From contig NZ_VEED01000003.1 in NCBI RefSeq assembly GCF_007678255.1, forward strand, positions 62,001 through 126,000: a stretch of DNA of 64,000 nt. The letters run 5' to 3'. The DNA is from Bacillus sp. X1(2014) (lineage in GTDB: Bacteria > Bacillota > Bacilli > Bacillales_B > DSM-18226). The notes beneath the pieces were generated by a model. It worked only from the letters and a program-made list of their open reading frames with translations, searched no databases and was not told where the DNA came from. Position 1 is the first letter of the stretch. Each line of letters starts with the position of its first letter. Positions 25,748 to 34,974 of the stretch are shown here, piece by piece. A program made the position numbers and the translations under genes.

Positions 25748-26959
25748 ATGGATGCTTTGGAAATACTATCGGATCTTGAAAATGTATTTCCCTATTTTCA
25801 ACCGATTTTTAGTGCCGATCAACAAAGTGTAATTGCCTATGAGGTATTAGGGAGATATAGATCTGGAGAAGATATCATTAGTTTAGGAAACTTTTTTCAG
25901 GATGATCAAATTCCTGATGAATATAAATACGAAGTGGATTTGTTATTAGTTAAAATGGCGCTTGAAAAAGCACTGACCCTAGATGAGGATGTAAGTATTT
26001 TTTTAAATCGACATGCTGATTTATTAATGTACGGGCATGGTGAGCCTTTCTTACAAGAACTGCTTTTATTTGAAAAAAAAGGTTTTGATCTCACTCGAAT
26101 TGTCCTTGAAATATCTGATCGGAATTATTCTGGGGATTTAAATCAATTTGATCACTTACTGCAATATTATCGAACCTATGGAATAAAAATAGCCATTGCA
26201 AGAATTGATAGTGAAAGCCATTATTTTGAACGGATTGGACAACTTGAGCCAGATATTTTGAAAATTAACTTACAGGCTTTAAAATCAACATCAACAGGAA
26301 TAAATTTTAACGATGTATTGTTTTCGTTATCTCTTTTGGCAAGGAAAATAGGTGCAACCCTCTTGTTTGAGAATATTGAGATGAGTTACCAGCTGCAATT
26401 TGCTTGGAAAAATGGCGGCCGCTATTATCAGGGATATTATTTACATCCACCTGCCCCTGACTTTATTCAACATGATTTGTTGAAAGAGCGCTTAAAAGAT
26501 AAATTTCATGACTTTATTTCCTATGAAAAAAAGAAATTAGAGGCCGTTTATACGACCGCAGAAGCCTTTCAAGCTAGGGTCCAAGAGATTGTGATGAAAA
26601 ACAGGAATGGAACATATCAAACACTTTTTCAGGCTTTAATAAAAGAATTAGACCAGATTGCCTTTAGGATGTATGTATGTGATGAGGATGGTTTCCAGAA
26701 ATCTGTCAATATTTTCAAAGCGAAAGACGGTTGGATTTCACAATCCGAATACATTCATAAAAACTGGAGCTGGCGACCATATTTTTTAGAAAATATTATT
26801 AAAATGAGAAATGAACGGAAAGGGATTTTATCCGACTTATATTCTGATATAGAAAATGGAGAAACCATTCGTACTTTTTCTTTTCCTATGAATGGGGATG
26901 ATTATTTGTTTATTGATATTTCCTATCAATACTTATTTCAAAACGACCAATTACTTTAA
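25748..26959 (+). CDS. ykuI: YkuI-type EAL domain protein, probably catalytically inactive
   Basis: 403 residues: EAL domain (about 1-245) followed by the YkuI C-terminal PAS-like domain. The EAL signature is EVLGR (residues 32-36). The metal-binding Asp-Asp of active enzymes is Ala151-Arg152 (IAIARIDSES), KID is K172-I-N, and QGYY is kept at 228-231. B. subtilis YkuI binds c-di-GMP without detectable hydrolysis in most assays. Here loss of the acidic pair argues for a pure sensor or a dead domain. ATG 25748 has a GGAGG site. Confidence 0.88.
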   Translation: MDALEILSDLENVFPYFQPIFSADQQSVIAYEVLGRYRSGEDIISLGNFFQDDQIPDEYKYEVDLLLVKMALEKALTLDEDVSIFLNRHADLLMYGHGEPFLQELLLFEKKGFDLTRIVLEISDRNYSGDLNQFDHLLQYYRTYGIKIAIARIDSESHYFERIGQLEPDILKINLQALKSTSTGINFNDVLFSLSLLARKIGATLLFENIEMSYQLQFAWKNGGRYYQGYYLHPPAPDFIQHDLLKERLKDKFHDFISYEKKKLEAVYTTAEAFQARVQEIVMKNRNGTYQTLFQALIKELDQIAFRMYVCDEDGFQKSVNIFKAKDGWISQSEYIHKNWSWRPYFLENIIKMRNERKGILSDLYSDIENGETIRTFSFPMNGDDYLFIDISYQYLFQNDQLL

Positions 26960-27181
26960 AGGATTGCATGGATAGTTAATACCCAAATATCGTTCATATA
27001 GAAAAAATTACCCTATTTTTTTATTTTTACTTGGACAAATGGTCGGTGTTATTTTATTCTTTTAATATTGGCATATTAAAATACGGCTGGAAAATTATGA
27101 AAGTCATCCACTCGGATAGAAAAATGCTAAATGAGAAATATAATTGTAGATGTTTGTTTGGTTGGAAAGGAGTCGGAGCAT

Positions 27182-27418
27182 ATGTCACAGCTTCAAGGTA
27201 TATTAACAAGATTAAAAAATCTTCAGGAAACAGCAAATAGTGGTGAACCAGCGCAACGCTATTTCGAAGTAAACGGTGATCGGAAGTGTCAAGTAACATT
27301 TCATCCGAAAACGGAAACATTTGAATTAGAAGTATATAATGAAAAGGAAAAACCAAAACGTTATCAATTTGACAATATTGATATGATTACAATTGAAATT
27401 TTTGATTTGATTCAATAA
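27182..27418 (+). CDS. ykuJ: YkuJ family protein
   Basis: 78 residues, starting MSQLQGILTRLKNLQETANSGEPAQRYFEVNG, with FHPKTETFELEVY in the middle, as in B. subtilis YkuJ (79 residues). Small soluble alpha/beta protein of unknown function. ATG 27182 follows AAAGGAG; the longer frame from 27131 lacks a site. It follows ykuI as in B. subtilis, while ykuK and abbA are missing. Confidence 0.88.
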   Translation: MSQLQGILTRLKNLQETANSGEPAQRYFEVNGDRKCQVTFHPKTETFELEVYNEKEKPKRYQFDNIDMITIEIFDLIQ

Positions 27419-27444
27419 GGGACCTTAAGGGTTCCTTTCTTTTT
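27417..27444 (+). terminator. Terminator of ykuJ
   Basis: Arms AAGGGACC and GGTTCCTT around TTAA, followed by a T-rich tail. Confidence 0.7.
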
Positions 27445-27569
27445 CGTGTCGTGCATAATGGTGGAGGAGTCAAAGACGTTTCCACCTTTACGGTACCAAA
27501 ATTAGCACAGACTCCTGAATACTATGGTAGAATGTAACTGTAGAAAAACAAATTTGAGGAGTTACGGCG

Positions 27570-28022
27570 ATGATCAGTCTTCCTAACGATGAATTTTTAA
27601 AATTAACGATAAAAGAATTAATGATTCCCTCTGAACGGGTCGCACATGTGCAAATTGGCAATAACCTCGAGCATGCCTTATTAGTTTTAACAAAAAGCGG
27701 TTATACGGCGATTCCTGTGTTAGATCCCCATTACAAACTTCATGGGTTAATTAGCACACCTATTATTATGGATTCAATTCTAGGATTAGAAAGAATTGAG
27801 TTTGAACAACTTGAGAAGAAACGCGTAGAAGAGATTATGAAAAGCTCGGTACCGCGAGTGAAAATTTCTGCATCTATTAAAAAATGCCTTGAGTTACTCG
27901 TTACTCAACCTTTTTTATGCGTTGAGACTGAAGATGGTTATTTTGAAGGGATTTTACCAAGAAGCACTTTATTAAATCAAGTAAATAAAATAATTAATAA
28001 ATTTCAAAACAGTGAAAAATGA
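27570..28022 (+). CDS. cbpB: Cyclic di-AMP-binding CBS protein CbpB (DarB, YkuL)
   Basis: 150 residues forming two CBS repeats (about 12-65 and 85-145). The motif SGYTAIPVLDPHYKLHGLIST matches DarB/CbpB. In B. subtilis DarB senses c-di-AMP and, when free of it, stimulates Rel and pyruvate carboxylase. Its neighbours ykuJ and ccpC are the same as there. ATG 27570 follows GAGGAG. A terminator follows, although the pump gene lies only 56 bases away. Confidence 0.88.
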   Translation: MISLPNDEFLKLTIKELMIPSERVAHVQIGNNLEHALLVLTKSGYTAIPVLDPHYKLHGLISTPIIMDSILGLERIEFEQLEKKRVEEIMKSSVPRVKISASIKKCLELLVTQPFLCVETEDGYFEGILPRSTLLNQVNKIINKFQNSEK

Positions 28023-28030
28023 TGCTTTTA

Positions 28031-28059
28031 GGCTCCCGAAATGGGAGCTTGATTTTTTT
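28031..28059 (+). terminator. Terminator of cbpB
   Basis: Arms GCTCCC (28032-28037) and GGGAGC (28043-28048), then GATTTTTTT. Confidence 0.75.
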
Positions 28060-28077
28060 AAAGTTTGAGGTGGTAAT

Positions 28078-29580
28078 ATGAGTAATCCTACTGGTAAGGA
28101 AAGTTCACAAAGAAAGCAAACAAAAAAACCACTAGTATTAGCTTCAGTAATGTTAGCAATGTTTATGGGAGCGATTGAAGCCACGATTGTTTCCACTGCA
28201 ATGCCGGCCATTGTTGCAGACCTGGGCGGATTTACCCTTTATAGCTGGGTGTTTTCTGCATACTTATTAATGAATTCTGTAACCGTTCTCATCTATGGAA
28301 AATTATCTGACTTATTTGGCCGGAAACCAATTCTTACAATTGGAATTATTTTCTTTTTAATCGGTTCGATTCTATGTGGGTTCGCTACTTCAATGAAAAT
28401 GCTGATAATATTTCGTTTGATTCAAGGGTTTGGCGCTGGGGCTGTCACACCAATCGCGACAACTATCGTTGGTGATATCTACACTACTGAAGAAAGAGCC
28501 AAAATTCAAGGGTATCTGTCTAGTGTTTGGGGTATTTCTGCAATTACAGGACCTGCTGTGGGGGGCCTACTCGTTCAATATGTAAGTTGGCATTATGTTT
28601 TCTGGATTAACATTCCACTTGGGATTCTTTCATTAGTGGGACTTTGGATGTTTTTACATGAAGATATCAATAAGAAAAAACATGAGATAGATTACTTTGG
28701 CGCTATATTATTGACGTTCACGATCTCCTCACTGATGTTTATTCTTGTGGAAGGTGGAAGCCGTTTTGCCTGGGGTTCTTGGCAGACACTAAGTTTATTT
28801 GCATTTAGTGCTTTAACATTACTCGGATTCGTTCTTCAGGAAAGCCGTGCTAAGGAGCCGGTTATGCCATTTTCGATATGGAAAGAACGTTCAATTCTTA
28901 TTGCTAACACAACCTCGCTGACAACGGGTATTATGTTAATTGGAATCTCGAGCTTTTTACCAACATTTGTACAAGGTGTGATGGAACAAACACCTATTGT
29001 CGCAGGGTTTACATTGACAACGATGTCAATAGGCTGGCCAATAGCATCCACTCTTGCCGGCCGGTGGCTGATATCCATTGGGTATCGAAAAACATCGATA
29101 ATTGGCGGGGTGTCTTTAATCGTCGGCAGTATCGCTTTTGTGACGATGTCAGCGTCCTCTGGGCCTCTTTGGGCAGCAGTGGGTTCATTTTTGGTAGGAT
29201 TAGGAATGGGCTTAACATCAACAGCATTTATTGTCTCAATTCAAAGTACTGTCGGTTGGGAACAGAGAGGAATCGCTACTGCATCTAATATGTTTATGCG
29301 AAATCTGGGGAATACAATTGGAGCCGCATTACTAGGAGGTATCCTAAATAATCGGCTAAGTCAATATTTCAGTCAAAATGGACATCCCTATTCAGTGGAT
29401 GATGTCAATATCCTCTTAAAATCGACTGAACGAGACCATCTCTCAGAATCGGCCAGAAGTATCTTGCAGAATGGATTAACCCATTCCCTGCACTTTGTTT
29501 ATTATGTTGTCCTTGCTTTTGCTGTGATTAGTTTACTATTAATATTTTTTATACCAAAAAAGATTGATAGCTCTGTGTAA
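28078..29580 (+). CDS. DHA2-family MFS multidrug exporter (EmrB/QacA type)
   Basis: 500 residues with about 14 membrane helices. GKLSDLFGRKP is the MFS motif A, and FRLIQGFGAGAVTPIATTIVGDIYTTEERAKIQG and WGISAITGPAVGGLLVQYVSWHYVFWINIPLG are motif B/C regions of 14-helix drug:proton antiporters. Substrate unknown. It is inserted between cbpB and ccpC, which are close in B. subtilis, so it is an addition to the conserved order. ATG 28078 has a GAGGTGG site. Confidence 0.9.
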   Translation: MSNPTGKESSQRKQTKKPLVLASVMLAMFMGAIEATIVSTAMPAIVADLGGFTLYSWVFSAYLLMNSVTVLIYGKLSDLFGRKPILTIGIIFFLIGSILCGFATSMKMLIIFRLIQGFGAGAVTPIATTIVGDIYTTEERAKIQGYLSSVWGISAITGPAVGGLLVQYVSWHYVFWINIPLGILSLVGLWMFLHEDINKKKHEIDYFGAILLTFTISSLMFILVEGGSRFAWGSWQTLSLFAFSALTLLGFVLQESRAKEPVMPFSIWKERSILIANTTSLTTGIMLIGISSFLPTFVQGVMEQTPIVAGFTLTTMSIGWPIASTLAGRWLISIGYRKTSIIGGVSLIVGSIAFVTMSASSGPLWAAVGSFLVGLGMGLTSTAFIVSIQSTVGWEQRGIATASNMFMRNLGNTIGAALLGGILNNRLSQYFSQNGHPYSVDDVNILLKSTERDHLSESARSILQNGLTHSLHFVYYVVLAFAVISLLLIFFIPKKIDSSV

Positions 29581-29600
29581 CTTTCACAGGGCTTTTTTTA
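29570..29600 (+). terminator. Terminator of the DHA2 pump gene
   Basis: Arms GCTCTGTG (29570-29577) and CACAGGGC (29585-29592) with a G-T pair, then seven T residues. The stop codon is in the loop. Confidence 0.75.
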
Positions 29601-29613
29601 AGGAGTGTTCAGT

Positions 29614-30501
29614 TTGTCCTCATTATCTGAATTTCAGCTACTATCTGTATTGGCTCAGGAAATGAATATGAGAAAGGCGTCAGAACGACTATTTGTTTCA
29701 CAACCAGCCCTATCACAACGATTGCAAACAATTGAAAAAGATTGGGGAACTAAATTATTTATTCGCTCACAAAAAGGTTTAGCACTAACTCCTGCTGGTG
29801 AACATGTCATTCAATTTGTCGATGATGTGCTAACAAAACAAGAAAAGGTCCGTGAAACCATTTATTCTCTCCAATCAGGGGTGTCAGGCACTTTAAAAAT
29901 TGCTGTTGCTTCGATTGTAGGGCAAAACTGGCTTCCTCAGGTGTTAAAGAAATTTATTGATAGATATCCTCAAGCCAAAATTTCATTAGTGACAGGATGG
30001 AGCAGCGAAATTTTAAAATCCTTGTATGATGATCAAGTTCATATTGGAATTATTCGCGGAACACCTGATTGGAAAGGGGTTAAAGTCCACCTTTTTAATG
30101 ACCCTTTATATTTAGTTGACAGGGAAATTACTAGTCCTGAACAAGTGTTACATACGGACCGTCCCTTCATTCAATTTAAGAGTGACTCAAATTATTATCA
30201 GGAAATTCAAGATTGGTGGATGCGAAATTTTAAGACTTCACCAAAACGAACAGTTGTTGTTGACCAAATTGAAACCTGTAAACAAATGGCCTTTAATGGT
30301 ATCGGTTATGCCATACTACCAGCGATAACATTGACGAAAACTGACAGGGAAATTTTCAAAATACCGCTTGTTGATGAGAATAATCACCCCTTAAAACGTG
30401 ATACATGGCTTTTGGGCTATGAATCAGCCTTTCAACTAAAGCAGGTTAAAGCTTTTGTCGAATTAATTAAGGAATATATCGCAGAATCTTCAGAAGAATA
30501 A
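29614..30501 (+). CDS. ccpC: LysR-type regulator CcpC
   Basis: 295 residues. The N-terminal helix-turn-helix MNMRKASERLFVSQPALSQRLQTIEKDWGTKLFIRSQKGL and the stretches VTGWSSEILKSLYDDQVHIGIIRG and VDQIETCKQMAFNGIGYAILP closely match B. subtilis CcpC, the citrate-responsive repressor of citrate synthase and aconitase genes. TTG 29614 is the likely start, 8 bases after AAGGAG; GTG 29605 overlaps that site. Its short intergenic gap follows the pump terminator. Confidence 0.9.
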   Translation: MSSLSEFQLLSVLAQEMNMRKASERLFVSQPALSQRLQTIEKDWGTKLFIRSQKGLALTPAGEHVIQFVDDVLTKQEKVRETIYSLQSGVSGTLKIAVASIVGQNWLPQVLKKFIDRYPQAKISLVTGWSSEILKSLYDDQVHIGIIRGTPDWKGVKVHLFNDPLYLVDREITSPEQVLHTDRPFIQFKSDSNYYQEIQDWWMRNFKTSPKRTVVVDQIETCKQMAFNGIGYAILPAITLTKTDREIFKIPLVDENNHPLKRDTWLLGYESAFQLKQVKAFVELIKEYIAESSEE

Positions 30502-30576
30502 GGTGGTTTTTCTTGTTTTCATTTCTTTTGTTTGATAAAGTAATTTTTAGTAACGACAACAATAGGGGGCCTACTT

Positions 30577-31287
30577 ATGAAAATGATGGATGCAAATGAA
30601 ATTATATCTTTTATTCAAAATAGCAAAAAATCTACACCAGTAAAGGTTTATGTAAAAGGTGAATTAGAGGGAATTGATTTTGGTAATGAAACAAAAACCT
30701 TTATTAATGGTAATACTGGTGTTCTTTTTGGTGAATGGTCTGAAATTAATGAAGTATTAGAAGCGAATAAAGCGAACATTGAAGATTATGTTGTTGAAAA
30801 TGACCGCCGTAATTCCGCTATTCCTTTACTTGATACCAAGCATATTAATGCGCGAATTGAGCCAGGTGTAGTTATCCGTGATCAAGTAGAGATTGGGGAT
30901 AATGCCGTTATTATGATGGGGTCTGTTATCAATATTGGTGCCGTGATTGGGGAAAAAACCATGATAGATATGGGTGTTGTCCTTGGCGGCAGAGCAACAG
31001 TAGGGAAGAACTGTCATATTGGTGCAGGAACGGTATTAGCAGGAGTAATTGAGCCGCCATCCGCTAAGCCAGTAGTAATTGAAGATGATGTTTTAATCGG
31101 AGCAAATGCCGTTGTCCTTGAAGGGGTAACAGTTGGACAAGGTTCAGTAGTTGCTGCGGGTGCAGTAGTTACTCAAGATGTAGCACCATTTACGGTTGTA
31201 GCTGGAATGCCTGCTAGAAAAATAAAAGATATCGACGAAAAAACAAAATCGAAAACAGAAATTATGCAAGAACTTCGACAACTATAA
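30577..31287 (+). CDS. dapH: Tetrahydrodipicolinate N-acetyltransferase
   Basis: 236 residues. An N-terminal helical domain (1-85) precedes a left-handed beta helix built of hexapeptide repeats, with [52 protein letters not shown] typical of DapH. It acetylates tetrahydrodipicolinate with acetyl-CoA, the first step of the acetylase branch to diaminopimelate and lysine. ATG 30577 follows GGGGG. dapL follows 90 bases later across a repeat remnant and a terminator-like hairpin. Confidence 0.95.
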   Translation: MKMMDANEIISFIQNSKKSTPVKVYVKGELEGIDFGNETKTFINGNTGVLFGEWSEINEVLEANKANIEDYVVENDRRNSAIPLLDTKHINARIEPGVVIRDQVEIGDNAVIMMGSVINIGAVIGEKTMIDMGVVLGGRATVGKNCHIGAGTVLAGVIEPPSAKPVVIEDDVLIGANAVVLEGVTVGQGSVVAAGAVVTQDVAPFTVVAGMPARKIKDIDEKTKSKTEIMQELRQL

Positions 31288-31320
31288 AAGCTAAAGCGCC
31301 TTGGCGCTGGAGCTAGATAG
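31288..31320. repeat. Truncated copy of the extragenic repeat found at 35637-35754
   Basis: The stretch holds AAGCGCCTTG fused to GGCGCTGGAGCTAGA, which are the two ends of the longer element with the middle deleted. It sits in the dapH-dapL spacer. Confidence 0.65.
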
Positions 31321-31328
31321 TAAAAGTG

Positions 31329-31358
31329 GAAGCGTGGATTCTTTCCACGCTTCTTTTA
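31329..31358 (+). terminator. Terminator-like hairpin between dapH and dapL
   Basis: Arms GAAGCGTGGA (31329-31338) and TCCACGCTTC (31344-31353) followed by TTTTAT. It could partly end transcription after dapH and lower dapL expression. Confidence 0.65.
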
Positions 31359-31377
31359 TAGGGAGGAAAGGTAATAA

Positions 31378-32496
31378 ATGAATCATTTTATCAAAATCCG
31401 CCGTGACCTTCATCAAATACCAGAACTAGGATTCCAAGAGTTTAAAACACAGGCATACTTATTAAATTACCTTGAGTCTTTGCCGCAAGACCGAATGACA
31501 ATAAAGAAATGGAAGACAGGCTTGTTTGTTAAGATCCACGGTCTAAATCCTCGAAAAACAATTGGTTACAGAACAGATATTGATGGATTGCCTATAAGTG
31601 AAGATACAGGCTTACCCTTTTCATCTGCACATAATGACAAGATGCATGCTTGTGGTCATGATTTTCACATGAGCATCGCTCTTGGGGCACTTACTTATTT
31701 TACAGAAAATCCAATTATCGATGACCTTTTATTTGTTTTCCAACCGGCTGAGGAGGGACCGGGCGGAGCGGAGCCAATGTTGAAGTCAGAAGAAATGCAG
31801 GAATGGAAGCCGGACCTAATTTATGCTCTACATATTGCACCAGAGTATCCCGTTGGAACAATAGCAGTGAAGGAAGGGTTATTATTTGCGAATACCTCTG
31901 AATTATTTATTGACCTCAAGGGCAAGGGGGGGCATGCAGCAAGACCACATGAAACGAATGATATGGTTGTGGCGGCTTGTTCATTGGTTAATCAGCTCCA
32001 AACCATTGTCTCGAGAAATGTTGACCCATTAGATAGTGCAGTTATAACCATCGGGAAAATTACTGGAGGCACAGTTCAAAACATCATTGCAGAAAAAGCA
32101 AGACTTGAAGGAACAATTAGATCGCTTTCAGCTGATTCAATGAAAAAAGTTAAACATCGTATTGAAGCTATTGTTAAAGGAATCGAAGCGGGCTTTGAAT
32201 GTGAAGCCACTATTGATTATGGTTCGATGTACCATCAAGTATATAACACTGAGTCGATCACAAGAGACTTTATGAAATATATTCAAGAAGAAACCGATGT
32301 GGACGTCATTGAGTGCAAGGAAGCGATGACAGGCGAAGACTTTGGTTATATGCTTAAAGAAATCCCAGGGCTAATGTTTTGGCTTGGTGTAGAATCACCT
32401 TATGGTTTACACCATGCAAAGTTAAATCCACAGGAAGAAGCAATAGGTGTAGCGATTAAAATTATTACATCTTATTTCTCTCATCTAGGGGAATAA
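31378..32496 (+). CDS. dapL: N-acetyldiaminopimelate deacetylase
   Basis: 372 residues, M20 peptidase family. Metal-binding and catalytic motifs: [39 protein letters not shown] and [15 protein letters not shown] end ([11 protein letters not shown]). This corresponds to B. subtilis YkuR, which removes acetate from N-acetyl-LL-diaminopimelate after PatA. ATG 31378 has a GGGAGGAAAGG site. The dapH-dapL pair is conserved. Confidence 0.92.
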   Translation: MNHFIKIRRDLHQIPELGFQEFKTQAYLLNYLESLPQDRMTIKKWKTGLFVKIHGLNPRKTIGYRTDIDGLPISEDTGLPFSSAHNDKMHACGHDFHMSIALGALTYFTENPIIDDLLFVFQPAEEGPGGAEPMLKSEEMQEWKPDLIYALHIAPEYPVGTIAVKEGLLFANTSELFIDLKGKGGHAARPHETNDMVVAACSLVNQLQTIVSRNVDPLDSAVITIGKITGGTVQNIIAEKARLEGTIRSLSADSMKKVKHRIEAIVKGIEAGFECEATIDYGSMYHQVYNTESITRDFMKYIQEETDVDVIECKEAMTGEDFGYMLKEIPGLMFWLGVESPYGLHHAKLNPQEEAIGVAIKIITSYFSHLGE

Positions 32497-32650
32497 TTTA
32501 GCAGGCGGATTATTTTATTCTGCTTCGTAATCATGATAAAATTAAAGCAGAATTAATAGGGAAATTGTTACATATCGTCGTGTTATTCTCTAGCAAATAG
32601 GGTAAACTTATGAAGGGGAAATAGGGTTATAATTAATAATGTTTATTAAA

Positions 32651-32701
32651 TTAAATTAATTATAATTTAATATTGACTCGAAATAAGTTCTATCCTATAA
32701 T
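32651..32701 (+). promoter_or_regulatory. Promoter of ykuUV with candidate PerR box
   Basis: TTGACT (32673-32678), a 17-base spacer and TATAAT (32696-32701) make a good sigma-A promoter. Just upstream, TTAAATTAATTATAA (32651-32665) matches the PerR box TTATAATNATTATAA except at two positions. PerR control is an inference; the region is very AT-rich, so chance similarity is possible. Confidence 0.6.
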
Positions 32702-32775
32702 TAGTATTGTGATAAAGGATAGCAAATGAGAATTGCTATAAACACTCATTTTATTTATAATTTGGAGGGATTTGA

Positions 32776-33324
32776 ATGCCTGAACGTATGGTAGGTAAAC
32801 AAGCACCACGCTTTGAAATGGATGCTGTATTGCCAAACAAAGAATTTGGTAAAGTTAGTCTAGAAGAAAACATGAAAAACGATAAGTGGACTGTATTATT
32901 CTTCTATCCAATGGACTTTACATTTGTTTGTCCAACTGAAATCACAGCATTATCAGACCGCTATGAAGAGTTTGATGATTTAGATGCAGTTGTTATTGGT
33001 GCATCTACAGATACTATTCATACTCACCTTGCTTGGATCAAAACAGACCGTAAAGAAAATGGTCTTGGCGATTTAAATTACGCATTAGCAGCTGATACCA
33101 ACCATGTTGTAGCTCGTGATTATGGCGTTCTAATTGAAGAAGAAGGAATCGCATTACGTGGATTATTCATCATCAGCCCAGAAGGTGAATTAATGTATTC
33201 TGTTGTTAACCACAACAATATCGGCCGTGATGTTGATGAAACTCTTCGCGTTCTTCAAGCATTACAAACTGGTGGTCTTTGCCCAGCTAACTGGAAGCCT
33301 GGACAAGCTACATTGAACGTATAA
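32776..33324 (+). CDS. ykuU: Typical 2-Cys peroxiredoxin YkuU
   Basis: 182 residues. The peroxidatic cysteine is C52 in FYPMDFTFVCPTE and the resolving cysteine is C169 in GGLCPANWKPG. It reduces hydrogen peroxide and organic peroxides in the cytoplasm using thiols. ATG 32776 follows TTGGAGGGA. It forms a pair with the thioredoxin-like ykuV 65 bases downstream. A sigma-A promoter with a possible PerR box precedes it. Confidence 0.94.
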   Translation: MPERMVGKQAPRFEMDAVLPNKEFGKVSLEENMKNDKWTVLFFYPMDFTFVCPTEITALSDRYEEFDDLDAVVIGASTDTIHTHLAWIKTDRKENGLGDLNYALAADTNHVVARDYGVLIEEEGIALRGLFIISPEGELMYSVVNHNNIGRDVDETLRVLQALQTGGLCPANWKPGQATLNV

Positions 33325-33340
33325 TTTGTAAAAAATAGAT

Positions 33341-33373
33341 TGACCTAACCTATTATAGTGTTAGGTCTTTTTA
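33341..33373 (+). terminator. Terminator between ykuU and ykuV
   Basis: Arms GACCTAAC (33342-33349) and GTTAGGTC (33360-33367) followed by TTTTT. Read-through is likely needed for ykuV unless it has its own promoter. Confidence 0.75.
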
Positions 33374-33389
33374 ATAGGAGGAAATCTAA

Positions 33390-33845
33390 ATGAAATTACG
33401 TGAACCGATGCCAGAATTAACTGGGGCCGTTGAATGGTTAAATGGTGAAGTAACAAAATCTGACTTAATTGGTGAAAAACCAACCCTAATCCATTTTTGG
33501 TCGGTTAGCTGCCATCTTTGTAAAGAAGCAATGCCTCAGGTCAACCAATTCCGTGATGATTTTAAGGACAAATTGAATGTGGTTGCTGTGCATATGCCTC
33601 GTTCTGAGAATGATTTGAATATAGAAGACATTAAACAAGTAGCCGCAGAACATGGTATCAATCAACCGATTTTTGTGGACAGTGAACATAAGTTAACAGA
33701 AGCATTCGAAAATCAATATGTCCCTGCTTATTATGTCTTTGACCGTGAGGGCAAGCTTCGTCATTTCCAAGCAGGTGGAAGCGGTATGAAAATGCTCGAG
33801 AAACGTGTAAACCGTGTATTGGATGAATTGGAAAAAACAGAATAA
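33390..33845 (+). CDS. ykuV: Thioredoxin-like thiol-disulfide oxidoreductase YkuV
   Basis: 151 residues, thioredoxin fold of the TlpA/ResA type without a signal peptide. The active site is C41-H-L-C44 in HFWSVSCHLCKEAMP, and the cis-proline loop lies in VPAYYVFD. B. subtilis YkuV is a cytoplasmic thiol-disulfide reductase. It probably recycles YkuU. ATG 33390 has an AGGAGGAAA site. Confidence 0.92.
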   Translation: MKLREPMPELTGAVEWLNGEVTKSDLIGEKPTLIHFWSVSCHLCKEAMPQVNQFRDDFKDKLNVVAVHMPRSENDLNIEDIKQVAAEHGINQPIFVDSEHKLTEAFENQYVPAYYVFDREGKLRHFQAGGSGMKMLEKRVNRVLDELEKTE

Positions 33846-33854
33846 TAAACATTG

Positions 33855-33893
33855 AAAAGCTGCTCGCAAGTAAATAACGGGCGGCTTTTTTTA
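33855..33893 (+). terminator. Terminator of ykuV
   Basis: Arms AAAAGCTGCTCG (33855-33866) and CGGGCGGCTTTT (33878-33889), with T residues after. Confidence 0.82.
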
Positions 33894-33986
33894 TTTGACT
33901 GTAACCTTGGGGCCTTTTAATCGTCGGTATTTATAAGGATGCATTTATACAGGACTTATCAATAAGGACAAAAGGGGTGTCTGAAG

Positions 33987-34889
33987 ATGAAAAAAAGAAG
34001 GTTACCAATCCTATTTATTATTTTATTAGTTTGGATTACTGGTTGCAGTGCTAGCAGTGAAGAAAAAAGTGGAAAATTGTCTCAAAGTAATGATGTGGCT
34101 ATGGATAACACTCAATCTGGAAGTGGCGAGCAAGCTAACTTTTATTCAAGTGAAATGGGAAAAGCGGAAAAAACAATTGAGCCTGAAAAAATAAAAGTTC
34201 AAAACCAAATGGTCATTTATCAAGCGGATCTCGAACTGCGTGTAAAAAAATTTGATAAAACGGTCCAGACTCTTGAAGAAAAAGTAATCAAATATGGCGG
34301 CTATATTACTGAGTCCAATGTGTCCAAAGAGGGGAAGGAGCAGGTGAGTGGCAGACTTAGAATAAGAATACCACAAAAAAACTTTCAAGCCTTTTTACAT
34401 GATGCAGAGAGCCAAGCTGCTGAGGTTCTGCAAAGGAACATTACGGGCCAGGATGTAACGGAAGAATATGTTGATCTTAAGTCAAGATTAAAATCAAAAA
34501 GGGTAGTGGAAGAACGGTTAACAACTTTTATGAAAAGTGCAGTAAAAACAGAAGATTTATTAAAAATTTCGGCGGATCTAGCAGTTGTTCAAGAGGAAAT
34601 CGAGGCCATTGAAGGAAAGATGAAATTCTTAGAAAATCAAACATCCCTTTCGACAGTAAATATCACTCTATATGAAAAAAGCGTAGTAATTCCAACCATT
34701 GATAAAGACGAGTTAAATACTTGGGAAAAAACAAAAAAACAATTTATGAAAAGTATCAATATGTTGTTGGCTGGCTTATCAAGTTTAGTTGTTTTGATTG
34801 TTGGTAATATTCCTGTCATAGCTATTTTATTATTACTAGGATTTCTTTTCTTTTTCTTTTATAGAAAGAAGAAAAACAGACCTGAGTAA
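33987..34889 (+). CDS. DUF4349 domain lipoprotein
   Basis: 300 residues. Signal peptide with lipobox ITGC (C20), a low-complexity linker to about residue 70, then the DUF4349 domain: YQADLELRVKKFDKTVQTLEEKVIKYGGYITES, RLRIRIPQKNF, and a coiled-coil stretch around 165-215. A C-terminal membrane helix (about 258-292) is followed by a basic tail. Predicted envelope protein of unknown function. ATG 33987 lies behind AAAGGGGTG. Confidence 0.85.
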   Translation: MKKRRLPILFIILLVWITGCSASSEEKSGKLSQSNDVAMDNTQSGSGEQANFYSSEMGKAEKTIEPEKIKVQNQMVIYQADLELRVKKFDKTVQTLEEKVIKYGGYITESNVSKEGKEQVSGRLRIRIPQKNFQAFLHDAESQAAEVLQRNITGQDVTEEYVDLKSRLKSKRVVEERLTTFMKSAVKTEDLLKISADLAVVQEEIEAIEGKMKFLENQTSLSTVNITLYEKSVVIPTIDKDELNTWEKTKKQFMKSINMLLAGLSSLVVLIVGNIPVIAILLLLGFLFFFFYRKKKNRPE

Positions 34890-34974
34890 ATAGCTGTACC
34901 ATACTATATATCCTTAATGAATAATGCTAAAATGGATGCATAGTAGATAATGTTTGAAGCAGAGGGGTAATACT

